64,000 nucleotides of DNA from positions 248,001-312,000 of the forward strand of contig NZ_BMFJ01000002.1 of assembly GCF_014638275.1 (NCBI RefSeq). The letters run 5' to 3'. Below are positions 8,511-16,037 of the stretch, one piece after another. Below the pieces are notes generated by a model, which saw only the letters and a program-made list of their open reading frames with translations, had not been told where the DNA came from and did no database searches. The translations under genes were made by a program, and so were the position numbers. The DNA is from Primorskyibacter flagellatus. Lineage in GTDB: Bacteria > Pseudomonadota > Alphaproteobacteria > Rhodobacterales > Rhodobacteraceae. Positions within the stretch are counted from its first letter, which is position 1, and the number at the start of each line of letters is the position of its first letter.

Positions 8511-9800
8511 ATGCCCGACCCCACCCTTCTGACCGGCCGCGTCCTGCGCACCCTCGCCTCGCCCTTCGACACCCCGCCGGAAGAGGCGCTGCGCATCGAA
8601 ACCGACTGGGGCCTGATCGTCGAACGCGGTCAAATCTCCGCCATCGGTCCCGCCGCCGACCTGCGCCGCGACTGGCCGGGCACGACGGAAATCGTCTACG
8701 GGTCGGACCTGATCTGTCCGGGCTTCGTGGACGCCCATGTCCACTACCCGCAGACCGCCATCATCGCGTCATGGGGCAAGCGGCTGATCGACTGGCTCAA
8801 CAGCTACACCTTCCCCGAGGAGATGCGCTTTGCCGATCCCGCCTATGCGGCCGAGGTTGCGGCGCGCTACCTCGACCTGACTGCCGCCCATGGCACCACC
8901 ACCGTCTGTTCCTTCTGCACGATCCACCCCGCCTCCGTCGATGCGCTGATGGCAGAGGCACAGCGGCGCGGCCAACGCATCGTCGCCGGCAAGACCTGCA
9001 TGGACCGCAACGCGCCCGACGGTCTGCAGGACACCGCGCAATCGGGCTATGACGACAGCAAGGCGCTGCTCGAGACATGGCACGGTGTCGACCGCCTAAG
9101 TTATGCAATCACACCGCGCTTTTCGCCTACCTCGACGCCCGACCAGATGGCGGCCATGGGCGCGCTCTGGGCCGAACACCCGGACTGCCTGATGCAGACG
9201 CACCTGTCCGAACAGACGGACGAGATCGCCTGGGTCAGATCGCTGTACCCGCAGGCCCGCGACTACCTCGACACCTACGAACGCCATGGCCTGCTTGGAC
9301 CGAACGGGCTGTACGGCCACGCGATCCACCTCGAACAGCGCGAACGCGACCGGCTTCGGGCAACCGGCGCGGCACTGGTGCATTGCCCGACCTCCAACAC
9401 CTTCATCGGGTCCGGTCTGTTCGACATGGCCGGCCTGATGGCCGAGGGGCAGCGTATCGGGCTGGCCACCGATACCGGCGGCGGGTCTTCCTTTTCGATG
9501 CTGCGGACGATGGCGGCGGCTTACGAGATCGGGCAGCTGCGCGGTACGCCCCTGCACGCGGCGCAACTGATCTGGCTGGCCACCGCCGGATCGGCCGGAG
9601 CGCTGAGGATGGGTGACCGGATCGGATCGCTGACGCAGGGGGCCGAGGCGGATCTGGTCGTGCTCGACCTCGCCTCGACAGCGGCGATTGCGCAGCGGGT
9701 GGCGCGGGCCGAGGACGCCTGGGAGGAACTGTTCGCGACGATCATGATGGGTGACGACCGCGCGGTCCGGGCAACGTGGATCAGCGGGCGGGTCGTGTGA
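8511..9800 (+). CDS. guaD: Guanine deaminase
   Basis: The 429-residue amidohydrolase converts guanine to xanthine and ammonia. Metal-site landmarks are FVDAHVHYPQ (about 68-77), THLSEQTDEI, the YGHAIHLEQ strand, and the aspartate in TDTGGGSSFSM. The SFCTIHP and PTSNTFIGSGLF segments are typical of GuaD. The start is the ATG at 8511; a longer in-frame reading lacks a ribosome site and similarity. It is convergent with an 8-oxoguanine deaminase on the other strand, so two purine-base deaminases are neighbours. A BMP-type nucleoside importer lies 18 kb downstream in the window. Confidence 0.93.
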   Translation: MPDPTLLTGRVLRTLASPFDTPPEEALRIETDWGLIVERGQISAIGPAADLRRDWPGTTEIVYGSDLICPGFVDAHVHYPQTAIIASWGKRLIDWLNSYTFPEEMRFADPAYAAEVAARYLDLTAAHGTTTVCSFCTIHPASVDALMAEAQRRGQRIVAGKTCMDRNAPDGLQDTAQSGYDDSKALLETWHGVDRLSYAITPRFSPTSTPDQMAAMGALWAEHPDCLMQTHLSEQTDEIAWVRSLYPQARDYLDTYERHGLLGPNGLYGHAIHLEQRERDRLRATGAALVHCPTSNTFIGSGLFDMAGLMAEGQRIGLATDTGGGSSFSMLRTMAAAYEIGQLRGTPLHAAQLIWLATAGSAGALRMGDRIGSLTQGAEADLVVLDLASTAAIAQRVARAEDAWEELFATIMMGDDRAVRATWISGRVV

Positions 9801-9889
9801 TTGCCTTGCGGGGTTGGAAATCGGCTGTTCCGGCTCATTTGGTTTTATGATTGCTGTCGCAGCGCTGGCGGGCTGAAGCCCCGCATCGG

Positions 9890-11227
9890 TCACCCTTCCG
9901 CCAACCCCCTGGCCATCCGCCGCGCTTCTTCGACCACAACCGGCAGGTCCACCGTCACCACGACCCCGTCCCGCACCACCTGCGCGCCCTCGACAAACAG
10001 GTCGCGCACCCGTCCCGGCCCCGCCAGCAACAGCGCCGCCGGATCCCACGATCCCGCGCTTTCGACCCCTGATACGTCCCAGACGGCCACGTCGCCACGC
10101 GCGCCGATCTCGATCCGTCCGCAGTCCGCCCGGCCCAGCACATCCGCCCCGCCACGCGTCGCGATCTCCAGCGCCTCCCGCGCGGACATGGCATCGGCGC
10201 CCCGCGCGACCCGTTGCAACAGCATGGCCTGCCGCGCTTCGCCGATCAGCGAACCCATGTCGTTCGACGCCGACCCGTCGACGCCCAAACCCACATTCAC
10301 CCCGGCATCCCGCATCGCCCGCACCGGCGCGATCCCCGAGCCGAGCCGGCAGTTGGAACACGGGCAATGCGCAACCCCCGTCCGCGACGCGGCAAACAGA
10401 TCGATCTCCGCCCCGTCAAGCTTCACGCAATGCGCGTGCCACACGTCCGGCCCGGTCCAGCCGAGCTCCTCCGCATACTGCCCCGGACGACAGCCGAACT
10501 GCGCCAGCGAATAGGCGATGTCCTCGTCGTTCTCGGCCAGATGCGTGTGCATCATCACACCCTTGTCCCGCGCCAGCAGCGCCGCGTCCCGCATCAGCCC
10601 GCGTGAGACCGAAAACGGAGAGCACGGCGCCACGCCAACCCGCACCATCGCCCCCACGGAGGGGTCGTGGAAAGCGTCGATCACCCGGATGCAGTCCTCC
10701 AGAATGGCCCGCTCGTTTTCCACCAGCGCATCCGGGGGCAGCCCGCCCGCGCTTTCCCCGATGCTCATCGCGCCCCGCGTCGGATGGAACCGCATGCCGA
10801 TGTCGAGCGCCGCGTGAACCGTATCATCCAGCCGCGCCCCGTTCGGGTAGAGGTAAAGATGGTCCGAGGTCAGCGTGCACCCCGTCATCGCGAGCTCTGC
10901 CAGCCCGACCAGCGCGGAGACCCGCATTTCCTCCGGTCCGAAGCGGCTCCAGATCGGGTAGAGCGTCTTCAGCCAGCCGAACAGCAGCGCATCCTGCCCG
11001 CCCGGCACAGCCTTGGTGAGCGTCTGGTAGAGATGGTGATGCGTGTTCACCAGCCCCGGCGTGACCACGCAGCCATGGGCCAGCACAACTTCTCCGTCGC
11101 TCCGCAGTCCCTTCCCGATCTCGGTGATCGCGCCGTCCTCGATCCGGATGTCGGCGCCCTGCAATTCCCGCCGGTCGTCGTCCATCGTCAGGACGTGGTC
11201 GGCGCCGCGGATCAGGACATCGGACAT
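9890..11227 (-). CDS. 8-oxoguanine deaminase (amidohydrolase family)
   Basis: A 445-residue cytosine-deaminase-like amidohydrolase with the Zn site NTHHHLYQTLTKAVPG (61-76), HTHLAENDEDIAYS, WHAHCVKLDG and LGVDGSASNDMG. The TKAVPG and CTLTSDHLYLYPNG segments match 8-oxoguanine deaminases, which convert 8-oxoguanine to urate and ammonia and so dispose of oxidised purines. Related enzymes act on isoxanthopterin or S-adenosylhomocysteine, so substrate assignment is by family pattern only. The short gap to hisN (7 bp) on the same strand suggests co-transcription with it. It is convergent with guaD. Confidence 0.85.
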   Translation of the reverse strand: MSDVLIRGADHVLTMDDDRRELQGADIRIEDGAITEIGKGLRSDGEVVLAHGCVVTPGLVNTHHHLYQTLTKAVPGGQDALLFGWLKTLYPIWSRFGPEEMRVSALVGLAELAMTGCTLTSDHLYLYPNGARLDDTVHAALDIGMRFHPTRGAMSIGESAGGLPPDALVENERAILEDCIRVIDAFHDPSVGAMVRVGVAPCSPFSVSRGLMRDAALLARDKGVMMHTHLAENDEDIAYSLAQFGCRPGQYAEELGWTGPDVWHAHCVKLDGAEIDLFAASRTGVAHCPCSNCRLGSGIAPVRAMRDAGVNVGLGVDGSASNDMGSLIGEARQAMLLQRVARGADAMSAREALEIATRGGADVLGRADCGRIEIGARGDVAVWDVSGVESAGSWDPAALLLAGPGRVRDLFVEGAQVVRDGVVVTVDLPVVVEEARRMARGLAEG

Positions 11228-11234
11228 GGGGACC

Positions 11235-12023
11235 TCAGGCGTAGGGTTTCAGCAGTTCCAGGGCCCGAGCGTGGAGGGTTTCGTTCGCCGCCGCAACGGC
11301 CTTCCCGCCCATGTGGACCGGTCCGCCGCTCCAGTCCGTGACGATGCCGCCCGCGGCGGCAATGACGGCCATGGGCCCCTGAATGTCGTAAGCGTTCAGC
11401 CCGGCCTCAATCACCAGATCGGCCTGGCCGAGCGCGACGAGAGCATAGCCGTAGCAGTCCATTCCGTAGCGAACCAGCCGCACCCGGTCCGCCACCGCGC
11501 CGAACCCCTGCCGGTCCCGCTCCGCCCCCACTTCCGGAAAGGTGGTGAACAGCTTGGCCTCTGCCAGCGATGTGACCGTACTGGTCTGCAACGTGGCCTC
11601 GCCAAGCGGCCCGCGCACGCTGGCCGCGCCGAACCCGCCCGCGAACCGCTCGCCGATATAGGGCTGGTCGATGATCCCGTAGACCGGCCCCGTGTCATCC
11701 GACACCGCCACCAGAACCCCCCAGGTCGGCGTGCCCGAGATGAAGCCGCGCGTGCCGTCGATCGGATCCAGCACCCAGGTCAGCCCGCTGGTGCCCGCGA
11801 TCGCGCCAAGCTCTTCCCCCAGGACCCCGTCCTCGGGCCGCCGCCGCGCCAGAACGGCCCGCATCGCCGCTTCGCCCGCGCGGTCGGCCACCGTGACCGG
11901 ATCGAAGCCTCCCGACAGCTTGTTCTCGGCTGCCAGCCCCCGCACCCGGAAATACGGCAGGATCGCTGCGCGTGCCGCATCGGCCATCTCATGCGCCGTG
12001 TCGATGATATCCTGCCGGTCCAT
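11235..12023 (-). CDS. hisN: Histidinol-phosphatase, inositol-monophosphatase type
   Basis: A 262-residue member of the Mg2+-dependent inositol monophosphatase superfamily. It shows GEELGA, WVLDPIDGTRGFISG (the DPIDGT metal motif), and AYDIQGPMAVIAAAGG near the C-terminus. The GTRGFISGTPTWG pattern fits the HisN subgroup, which dephosphorylates histidinol phosphate in histidine synthesis; a general IMPase role cannot be excluded. I chose the ATG at 12023 (MDRQDI) because the longer in-frame reading crosses the terminator at 12064-12090. The 8-oxoguanine deaminase follows 7 bp downstream. Confidence 0.85.
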   Translation of the reverse strand: MDRQDIIDTAHEMADAARAAILPYFRVRGLAAENKLSGGFDPVTVADRAGEAAMRAVLARRRPEDGVLGEELGAIAGTSGLTWVLDPIDGTRGFISGTPTWGVLVAVSDDTGPVYGIIDQPYIGERFAGGFGAASVRGPLGEATLQTSTVTSLAEAKLFTTFPEVGAERDRQGFGAVADRVRLVRYGMDCYGYALVALGQADLVIEAGLNAYDIQGPMAVIAAAGGIVTDWSGGPVHMGGKAVAAANETLHARALELLKPYA

Positions 12024-12063
12024 TCCGCCCTCCGTTTTCCGTCCCAATGGCTGACGGGCAGGC

Positions 12064-12090
12064 AAAAGAAAAGGGCGCCGAAGCGCCCCG
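12064..12090 (-). terminator. Rho-independent terminator of the PraR-like gene
   Basis: On the minus strand the stem GGGCGC-TTCG-GCGCCC (12073-12088) is followed by TTTTCTTTT. It lies 24 bp past the stop of the regulator gene and before the hisN start, separating the two units. Confidence 0.88.
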
Positions 12091-12113
12091 TCCGTTTCTG
12101 CCGCCGTCAACCC

Positions 12114-12479
12114 TCAGGCGACGTCGCTCAGCACCCGCGCCAGTTCGAACAGGCGCCGCCGCTGCGCTTCCGGGATTGCGTAGTAGGAGCGCACCAGATC
12201 CAGCGCCTCCTTGTCGCCGAGGATGTCGGCCGGGATTTTGCTCGCCGGTTTCGGGTCTTCCTCGTCCAGCCCTTCGAAGAAGAAACTGACCGGCACTTCC
12301 AGCGCATCCGCAATATCCCAGAGCCGGGACGCGCTGACGCGGTTCGCGCCTGTCTCGTACTTCTGAATTTGCTGAAATTTAATACCAACGCTTTCGGCAA
12401 GCTGTTGCTGAGTCATTCCGACCAGCCACCGGCGATGGCGGATGCGTTTTCCCACATGTACATCAACGGGGTGCGTCAT
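12114..12479 (-). CDS. XRE-family regulator, PraR/PhrR-like
   Basis: A 121-residue DNA-binding protein with an N-terminal helix-turn-helix. The HTH spans about residues 8-65 (GKRIRHRRWLVGMTQQQLAE, then IKFQQIQKYETGANRVSASR), followed by VPVSFFFEGL and a short C-terminal helical tail. This pattern matches the alphaproteobacterial PraR/PhrR family, which in rhizobia controls stress, surface and quorum-sensing genes. The protein is conserved in roseobacters, where its targets are not known to me. It has its own terminator and a long upstream region with two adjacent perfect dyads, which are candidates for autoregulation. Recognition of the family is firm; its regulon here is unknown. Confidence 0.88.
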   Translation of the reverse strand: MTHPVDVHVGKRIRHRRWLVGMTQQQLAESVGIKFQQIQKYETGANRVSASRLWDIADALEVPVSFFFEGLDEEDPKPASKIPADILGDKEALDLVRSYYAIPEAQRRRLFELARVLSDVA

Positions 12480-12644
12480 CGCACGGCTCCTTATACTTCA
12501 AAACGCGGGCGAGATACCGGACCGCCGCCAATGACAAACCACTCTATCAACGGTTGCAAACCCCTTCCCTGCCTCCCTAGAAGGGTTACAGGAGACTACC
12601 ATTTTCAGACCTTCACGCAAGCAATTTGCCTTTTGCCCGCAATG

Positions 12645-12661
12645 TTTGACGTTAGGTCAAA
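12645..12661. promoter_or_regulatory. Inverted repeat TTTGAC-N5-GTCAAA
   Basis: Perfect 6-bp arms around GTTAG, 17 bp in all. It is centred 173 bp upstream of the PraR-like start and 134 bp upstream of the oxidoreductase start, and lies 8 bp from the next dyad. Confidence 0.55.
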
Positions 12662-12669
12662 AATCGCAC

Positions 12670-12685
12670 GACATACATGTATGTC
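12670..12685. promoter_or_regulatory. Perfect 16-bp palindrome GACATACATGTATGTC
   Basis: Fully symmetric and AT-rich in its centre, as expected for an operator of a dimeric regulator. It lies between the divergent regulator and oxidoreductase genes. Confidence 0.6.
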
Positions 12686-12786
12686 AACAATCAATACGTT
12701 TCGAATGAATTGAACGCGGCCGGGAACCTTGCTCAAATTTCAGTCATGCGAGTAACGTCAGACCGAATCACCCGAGGCAAATTCGA

Positions 12787-13746
12787 TTGCGCATATTTTC
12801 CGTAACCAGCCACGATCTTCCGCCGAAGCTCACGACCGCACCCGATTGTACACCCGGAAGAGGAGAAATCCTTGTCCGGAATCGGGCCTGTGGGCTGAAT
12901 TTCGCCGACCTGCTCATGATGCGCGGAAAATACCAGGACACGCCCGCCCTGCCCTTCACGCTCGGAATGGAGGTCGCAGGCGTGGTCGAGGCGCTTGGCC
13001 CCGGCACCGGTGGTCCGCCGCCGGGCACACGCGTGGCGGTCTTCGGCGGCTCCGGCGGGCTGGCCGATCTTGGCACCTACCCGGCGGACCGCACCGTGCC
13101 CCTGCCGGACGCGGTCGACGACATCAGCGCCGCCGCGCTCCAGATCGCCTATGGAACCAGCCATGTCGCACTGGACCACAAGGCGCGCCTGCAACCCGGT
13201 GAGACGCTTGTCGTTCTCGGCGCGGCGGGCGGCGTCGGTCTGACCGCGGTGGAACTGGGGCATCTCATGGGGGCGACCGTCGTCGCCATCGCCCGCGGCA
13301 CGGAGAAGCTCGAAGTTGCCCGCGCCGCCGGGGCCGACCACCTGATCGATGCGGAGGACCCGGACATCCGCGGCCGCATCAAGGCACTTGGCGGGGCCGA
13401 CGTGGTCTATGACGCGGTTGGCGGGGACCTGTTCCGCGCCGCCTTCCGCGCGATGAAGCCCGAAGGACGGATCCTCGTCATCGGCCATGCTTCGGGTGAC
13501 GTGCCGCAGGTCCCGGCCAACCACCTGCTGGTCAAGAATATCGATCTGCTCGGCTTCTACTGGGGGGGATACATGTCGTTCCGGCCGAAGGTCGTGACGG
13601 ACAGCCTCGCCACCCTGCTCCAGTGGGCCGCCGAAGGCCGGATCAAACCGCATGTCAGCCAAGTCCTGCCGCTGGAGCGTGCGCAGGAGGGGCTGGATCT
13701 GCTCAAGTCCCGCGCCTCCACCGGCAAGGTCGTTATCACGCTCTGA
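12787..13746 (+). CDS. NADPH:quinone oxidoreductase-type MDR protein
   Basis: A 319-residue zinc-free medium-chain reductase. The N-terminal catalytic fold carries CGLNFADLLMMRGKYQ (residues 36-51) and PFTLGMEVAGVVEALG; the Rossmann domain has VLGAAGGVGLTAVELG (142-157); YDAVGG and GYMSFRP follow. There are no Zn-site cysteines. Family members reduce quinones or enones with NADPH in the cytoplasm. Translation starts at TTG 12787 with GAGG nine bases upstream, and the N-terminus MRIFSV matches the usual family start. The stop overlaps the convergent LysR gene by 11 bp. It faces the PraR-like regulator across a dyad-rich region, so it may be one of its targets. Confidence 0.85.
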   Translation: MRIFSVTSHDLPPKLTTAPDCTPGRGEILVRNRACGLNFADLLMMRGKYQDTPALPFTLGMEVAGVVEALGPGTGGPPPGTRVAVFGGSGGLADLGTYPADRTVPLPDAVDDISAAALQIAYGTSHVALDHKARLQPGETLVVLGAAGGVGLTAVELGHLMGATVVAIARGTEKLEVARAAGADHLIDAEDPDIRGRIKALGGADVVYDAVGGDLFRAAFRAMKPEGRILVIGHASGDVPQVPANHLLVKNIDLLGFYWGGYMSFRPKVVTDSLATLLQWAAEGRIKPHVSQVLPLERAQEGLDLLKSRASTGKVVITL

Positions 13747-14635
13747 CGCGGGCGACCTCGCGCAGGGCGGGCCGTGCCAGAGACTCGCCGCCCGTGTAAT
13801 GCGCCCGGAGCATCGCGGTGAGCCGGTCCAGAACCTGCCCGGCGCCGCGATCCTGCGAATACATGCAGATCTTCTGCATGCCGAGCGTCGGGAGTTCGCC
13901 ATTGTGCTCGATCCGCGCCAGTTGCGGCGGCTCCGTCCCCTCGATCATGGCACAGACCGCGAGATCGGCAGAGATCGTCGCCTCCACCGTCCGGTCCTGT
14001 TCCGTCTCCACCGCGCTTTCCCAGTCGATCCCCGCCTCCTCCAGCGCCCGGATGACGGACGCGCGGAAGATGCAGGTCTTGGCCGAGGCGTAGCGCAGCG
14101 GCCGCTGACGCCATGCGGTCCCGCCCGGCGCGCCGATCCACGCCATCGGCCGGGTGTCCAGCACCTCCGCCTCCGCATCCGGATTCGCCTCCGTGGTCAG
14201 GATCACGTCGACCTGTCCGCGCGCGAAATCGGCCTTCAGCTTTGACGTGTAGGCCGACACCAGCTGCACCTTCATCCGGGGGAATTCCGTGTTGAAGCGA
14301 TGCAGCACCCGCGGGATCACAGGATAAACGATGTCATGCGGCACGCCTATCACCACCTCGCCCTCGAACACCTCGGACGTCAGGCGCGACATGGCCTCGT
14401 CGTTCATGTCGATGATGCGCCGGGCGTAGCCAAGCAGCTGCTCTCCGGTCGGGGTCAGCGCGATCTTGCGGTTGGAGCGGTCAAGCAGCACGACGTCCAG
14501 CATGTCCTCCAGCCGCTTGAGCTGCATGGAGACGGCCGATTGCGTGAAGTTCAGCACGCCCGCGGCCCGCGTCACTCCGCCATGATCGGCGACGGCGACA
14601 AAGCTGCGCAGGGCGGTCATGTCGAGATTTCTCAT
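13736..14635 (-). CDS. LysR-family transcriptional regulator
   Basis: The 299-residue protein has an N-terminal winged helix (residues 4-62, with FTQSAVSMQLKRLEDMLDVV and LTPTGEQLL) and a C-terminal periplasmic-binding-like effector domain from about 90. The effector is not evident from sequence. It is divergent from a DUF1127 gene, with 125 bp between starts; LysR proteins often control a divergent neighbour. An inverted repeat, AACATT-N7-AATGTT, lies at 14666-14684 in that gap. Its 3' end overlaps the quinone oxidoreductase gene tail to tail by 11 bp. Confidence 0.92.
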   Translation of the reverse strand: MRNLDMTALRSFVAVADHGGVTRAAGVLNFTQSAVSMQLKRLEDMLDVVLLDRSNRKIALTPTGEQLLGYARRIIDMNDEAMSRLTSEVFEGEVVIGVPHDIVYPVIPRVLHRFNTEFPRMKVQLVSAYTSKLKADFARGQVDVILTTEANPDAEAEVLDTRPMAWIGAPGGTAWRQRPLRYASAKTCIFRASVIRALEEAGIDWESAVETEQDRTVEATISADLAVCAMIEGTEPPQLARIEHNGELPTLGMQKICMYSQDRGAGQVLDRLTAMLRAHYTGGESLARPALREVARVRA

Positions 14636-14665
14636 CCATCAATCTCCGTGATGATTGCGCTCAGA

Positions 14666-14684
14666 AACATTCATTTCCAATGTT
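14666..14684. promoter_or_regulatory. Inverted repeat AACATT-N7-AATGTT between lysR and DUF1127 gene
   Basis: A 6-bp-arm dyad of the size bound by LysR-type dimers, placed 31-49 bp upstream of the lysR start. Repeated ATCAAC units follow at about 14706-14732. Confidence 0.45.
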
Positions 14685-14760
14685 GAACACACTCCTCCAT
14701 ATACATCAACATAAATCATCAACACGGGTCAACGCATCACTGAATCGAAAGGCTACCCCA

Positions 14761-14973
14761 ATGACCACCCTGTCCCGCACCCCCGCCCTCACCGCCATCC
14801 GCCCCCTGTCCCTGATCGGAGCGGCGTTCTCGCTTCTCGCCCTCAGCCGGTCGCGCCAGGCGCTTGCGGATCTGGACGCGCGCGCGCTGGAGGACATCGG
14901 CCTGACCCATCACGACGCCCGCCGCGAAGCCTCGCGCCCGGTCTGGGATGTCCCGACCAACTGGCTGAAGTGA
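14761..14973 (+). CDS. DUF1127 small protein
   Basis: A 70-residue basic protein ending in the DUF1127 helix pair: RSRQALADLDARALEDIGLT followed by HHDARREASRPVWD. The N-terminal half is hydrophobic and alanine/leucine-rich. Alphaproteobacterial DUF1127 proteins include small RNA-binding regulators such as CcaF1 of Rhodobacter, and others linked to phosphate and stress physiology. The role here is unknown. The ATG at 14761 is chosen because the conserved domain is fully contained; an upstream in-frame ATG at 14680 would add 27 residues inside the divergent promoter. Confidence 0.82.
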   Translation: MTTLSRTPALTAIRPLSLIGAAFSLLALSRSRQALADLDARALEDIGLTHHDARREASRPVWDVPTNWLK

Positions 14974-15040
14974 TTTTCTGCACCCTCCGGCTGCCGCGGC
15001 ATCTTGAAATAAAGCCCCGCCTTCCCGATATTGGACGCGA

Positions 15041-15083
15041 GACCCCCGATTTCCGGGGATGAGTTCAACTATCGGAGGCTTGA
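15041..15083 (+). ncRNA. ybhL leader (cis-regulatory 5' UTR element)
   Basis: Directly upstream of the YbhL-like gene is a compact hairpin, CCCCG-ATTTC-CGGGG (15044-15058), followed by GATGAGTTCAACTATCGGAGG, a spacer ending in the ribosome site, and the start codon. The position, size and gene partner match the ybhL motif predicted in alphaproteobacteria. I recognise it from pattern and have not aligned it to the published model. Confidence 0.65.
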
Positions 15084-15854
15084 ATGGCTGAATTCAACAC
15101 GATGCGCGCGGCGGCCGGCACACGCACCGCAGCCATCGACGAAGGGCTCCGCGCCCACATGAACAAGGTCTACGGGACGATGTCCGTAGGCATGCTGATC
15201 ACCTTTGCCGCAGCCTGGGCGCTGTCCGGGCTGGCGGTGTCCGACGTGCCCACGGGCTACCAGATCGGAACGGACAAGTACCTGACCGACCTCGGTGTCG
15301 CGCTCTACGCCTCGCCGCTGAAGTGGGTCATCATGTTCGCCCCCCTCGCCTTCGTGTTTGGCTTCTCGGCGATGATCAACCGGATGTCCGCAGCCACCGC
15401 GCAGACCGTCTTCTACGCCTTCGCGGCCGTCATGGGCCTGTCCATCAGCTCCATCTTCCTGGTCTTCGCGGGCCAGTCGATCGTGCAGGTGTTCCTGGTC
15501 ACCGCCATCGCCTTCGCGGGCCTGTCGCTGTACGGCTACGTGACCAAGAAGGACCTGTCGGGCATGGGCTCCTTCCTGATCATGGGCGTGATCGGCCTGA
15601 TCGTCGCCTCGATCATCAACATCTTCGTGGCTTCGTCCGCTCTGCAGTTCGCCATCACGATCATCGGCGTGCTGATCTTCGCCGGCCTGACCGCGTATGA
15701 CACGCAGAACATCAAGAACACCTATGTGCAGCACGCGCATTCCGGTGACAGCGAGTGGCTGGGCAAGGCTGCCATCATGGGCGCCCTGAACCTTTATCTC
15801 GACTTCATCAACATGTTCATGTTCCTGCTGCAGCTCATGGGCAACCGCGAATAA
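15084..15854 (+). CDS. ybhL: Bax inhibitor-1/YccA family membrane protein (YbhL-like)
   Basis: The 256-residue protein has seven hydrophobic spans and the BI-1 features: MNKVYGTMSVGMLITFAAAW near the N-terminus, LYASPLKWVIMFAPLAFVFG, the aspartate-bearing AYDTQNIKN (about 207-215) and a C-terminal DFINMFMFLLQLMGNRE. Family members are inner-membrane proteins with pH-sensitive Ca2+ leak activity in structural homologues; the bacterial role is poorly defined. The preceding ybhL leader and the strong terminator after the gene make it a single-gene unit. Confidence 0.93.
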   Translation: MAEFNTMRAAAGTRTAAIDEGLRAHMNKVYGTMSVGMLITFAAAWALSGLAVSDVPTGYQIGTDKYLTDLGVALYASPLKWVIMFAPLAFVFGFSAMINRMSAATAQTVFYAFAAVMGLSISSIFLVFAGQSIVQVFLVTAIAFAGLSLYGYVTKKDLSGMGSFLIMGVIGLIVASIINIFVASSALQFAITIIGVLIFAGLTAYDTQNIKNTYVQHAHSGDSEWLGKAAIMGALNLYLDFINMFMFLLQLMGNRE

Positions 15855-15877
15855 CCGCAGTCGCATGACCCGATCAG

Positions 15878-15906
15878 GGGCCGGTCCGCAGGAACCGGCC
15901 CTTTTT
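15878..15906 (+). terminator. Rho-independent terminator after ybhL
   Basis: Stem GGGCCGGT (15878-15885) pairs with ACCGGCCC (15894-15901), followed by TTTTT. It lies 24 bp past the stop. Confidence 0.92.
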
Positions 15907-16037
15907 CGTTCCGCCTCCTTGCAGGCGAATTGTCGCGCACGTCACGCAATCATCGCCCCGGCGTTACAATCGCCGGTTAACCGGACCGGAGGGGTTCCCC
16001 CACCACATCCACCCAGCATGACGAGCAAGGTTTGGCC

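Larger units (their letters stand above)
12480..12786. other. Divergent intergenic region, low GC, with operator-like dyads
   Basis: These 307 bp separate the PraR-like regulator from a quinone oxidoreductase. Base composition is clearly more AT-rich than neighbouring genes from about 12590 to 12720. The region holds the two dyads annotated separately. A minus-strand TTGACA lies at 12682-12687, overlapping the second dyad, and could be a -35 for the regulator; the matching -10 is poor. No gene is visible. Confidence 0.55.

Noticed and set aside
9868-9884. GGCGGGCTGAAGCCCCG-type hairpin as a terminator between the two deaminases
   Set aside because: Short stem and no T-run on either strand; a similar GCCGGACTGAAGCCCGGC occurs at 17958-17975, so it is more likely a small dispersed repeat.
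13736-13746. Possible frameshift or fusion between the oxidoreductase and LysR genes
   Set aside because: The genes are on opposite strands; it is a simple 11-bp tail-to-tail overlap with both proteins full length.
15920-16037. PhoB box upstream of phoX
   Set aside because: GTC half-sites near 15932 and 15941 are 9 bp apart rather than the expected 11 and match the consensus poorly.
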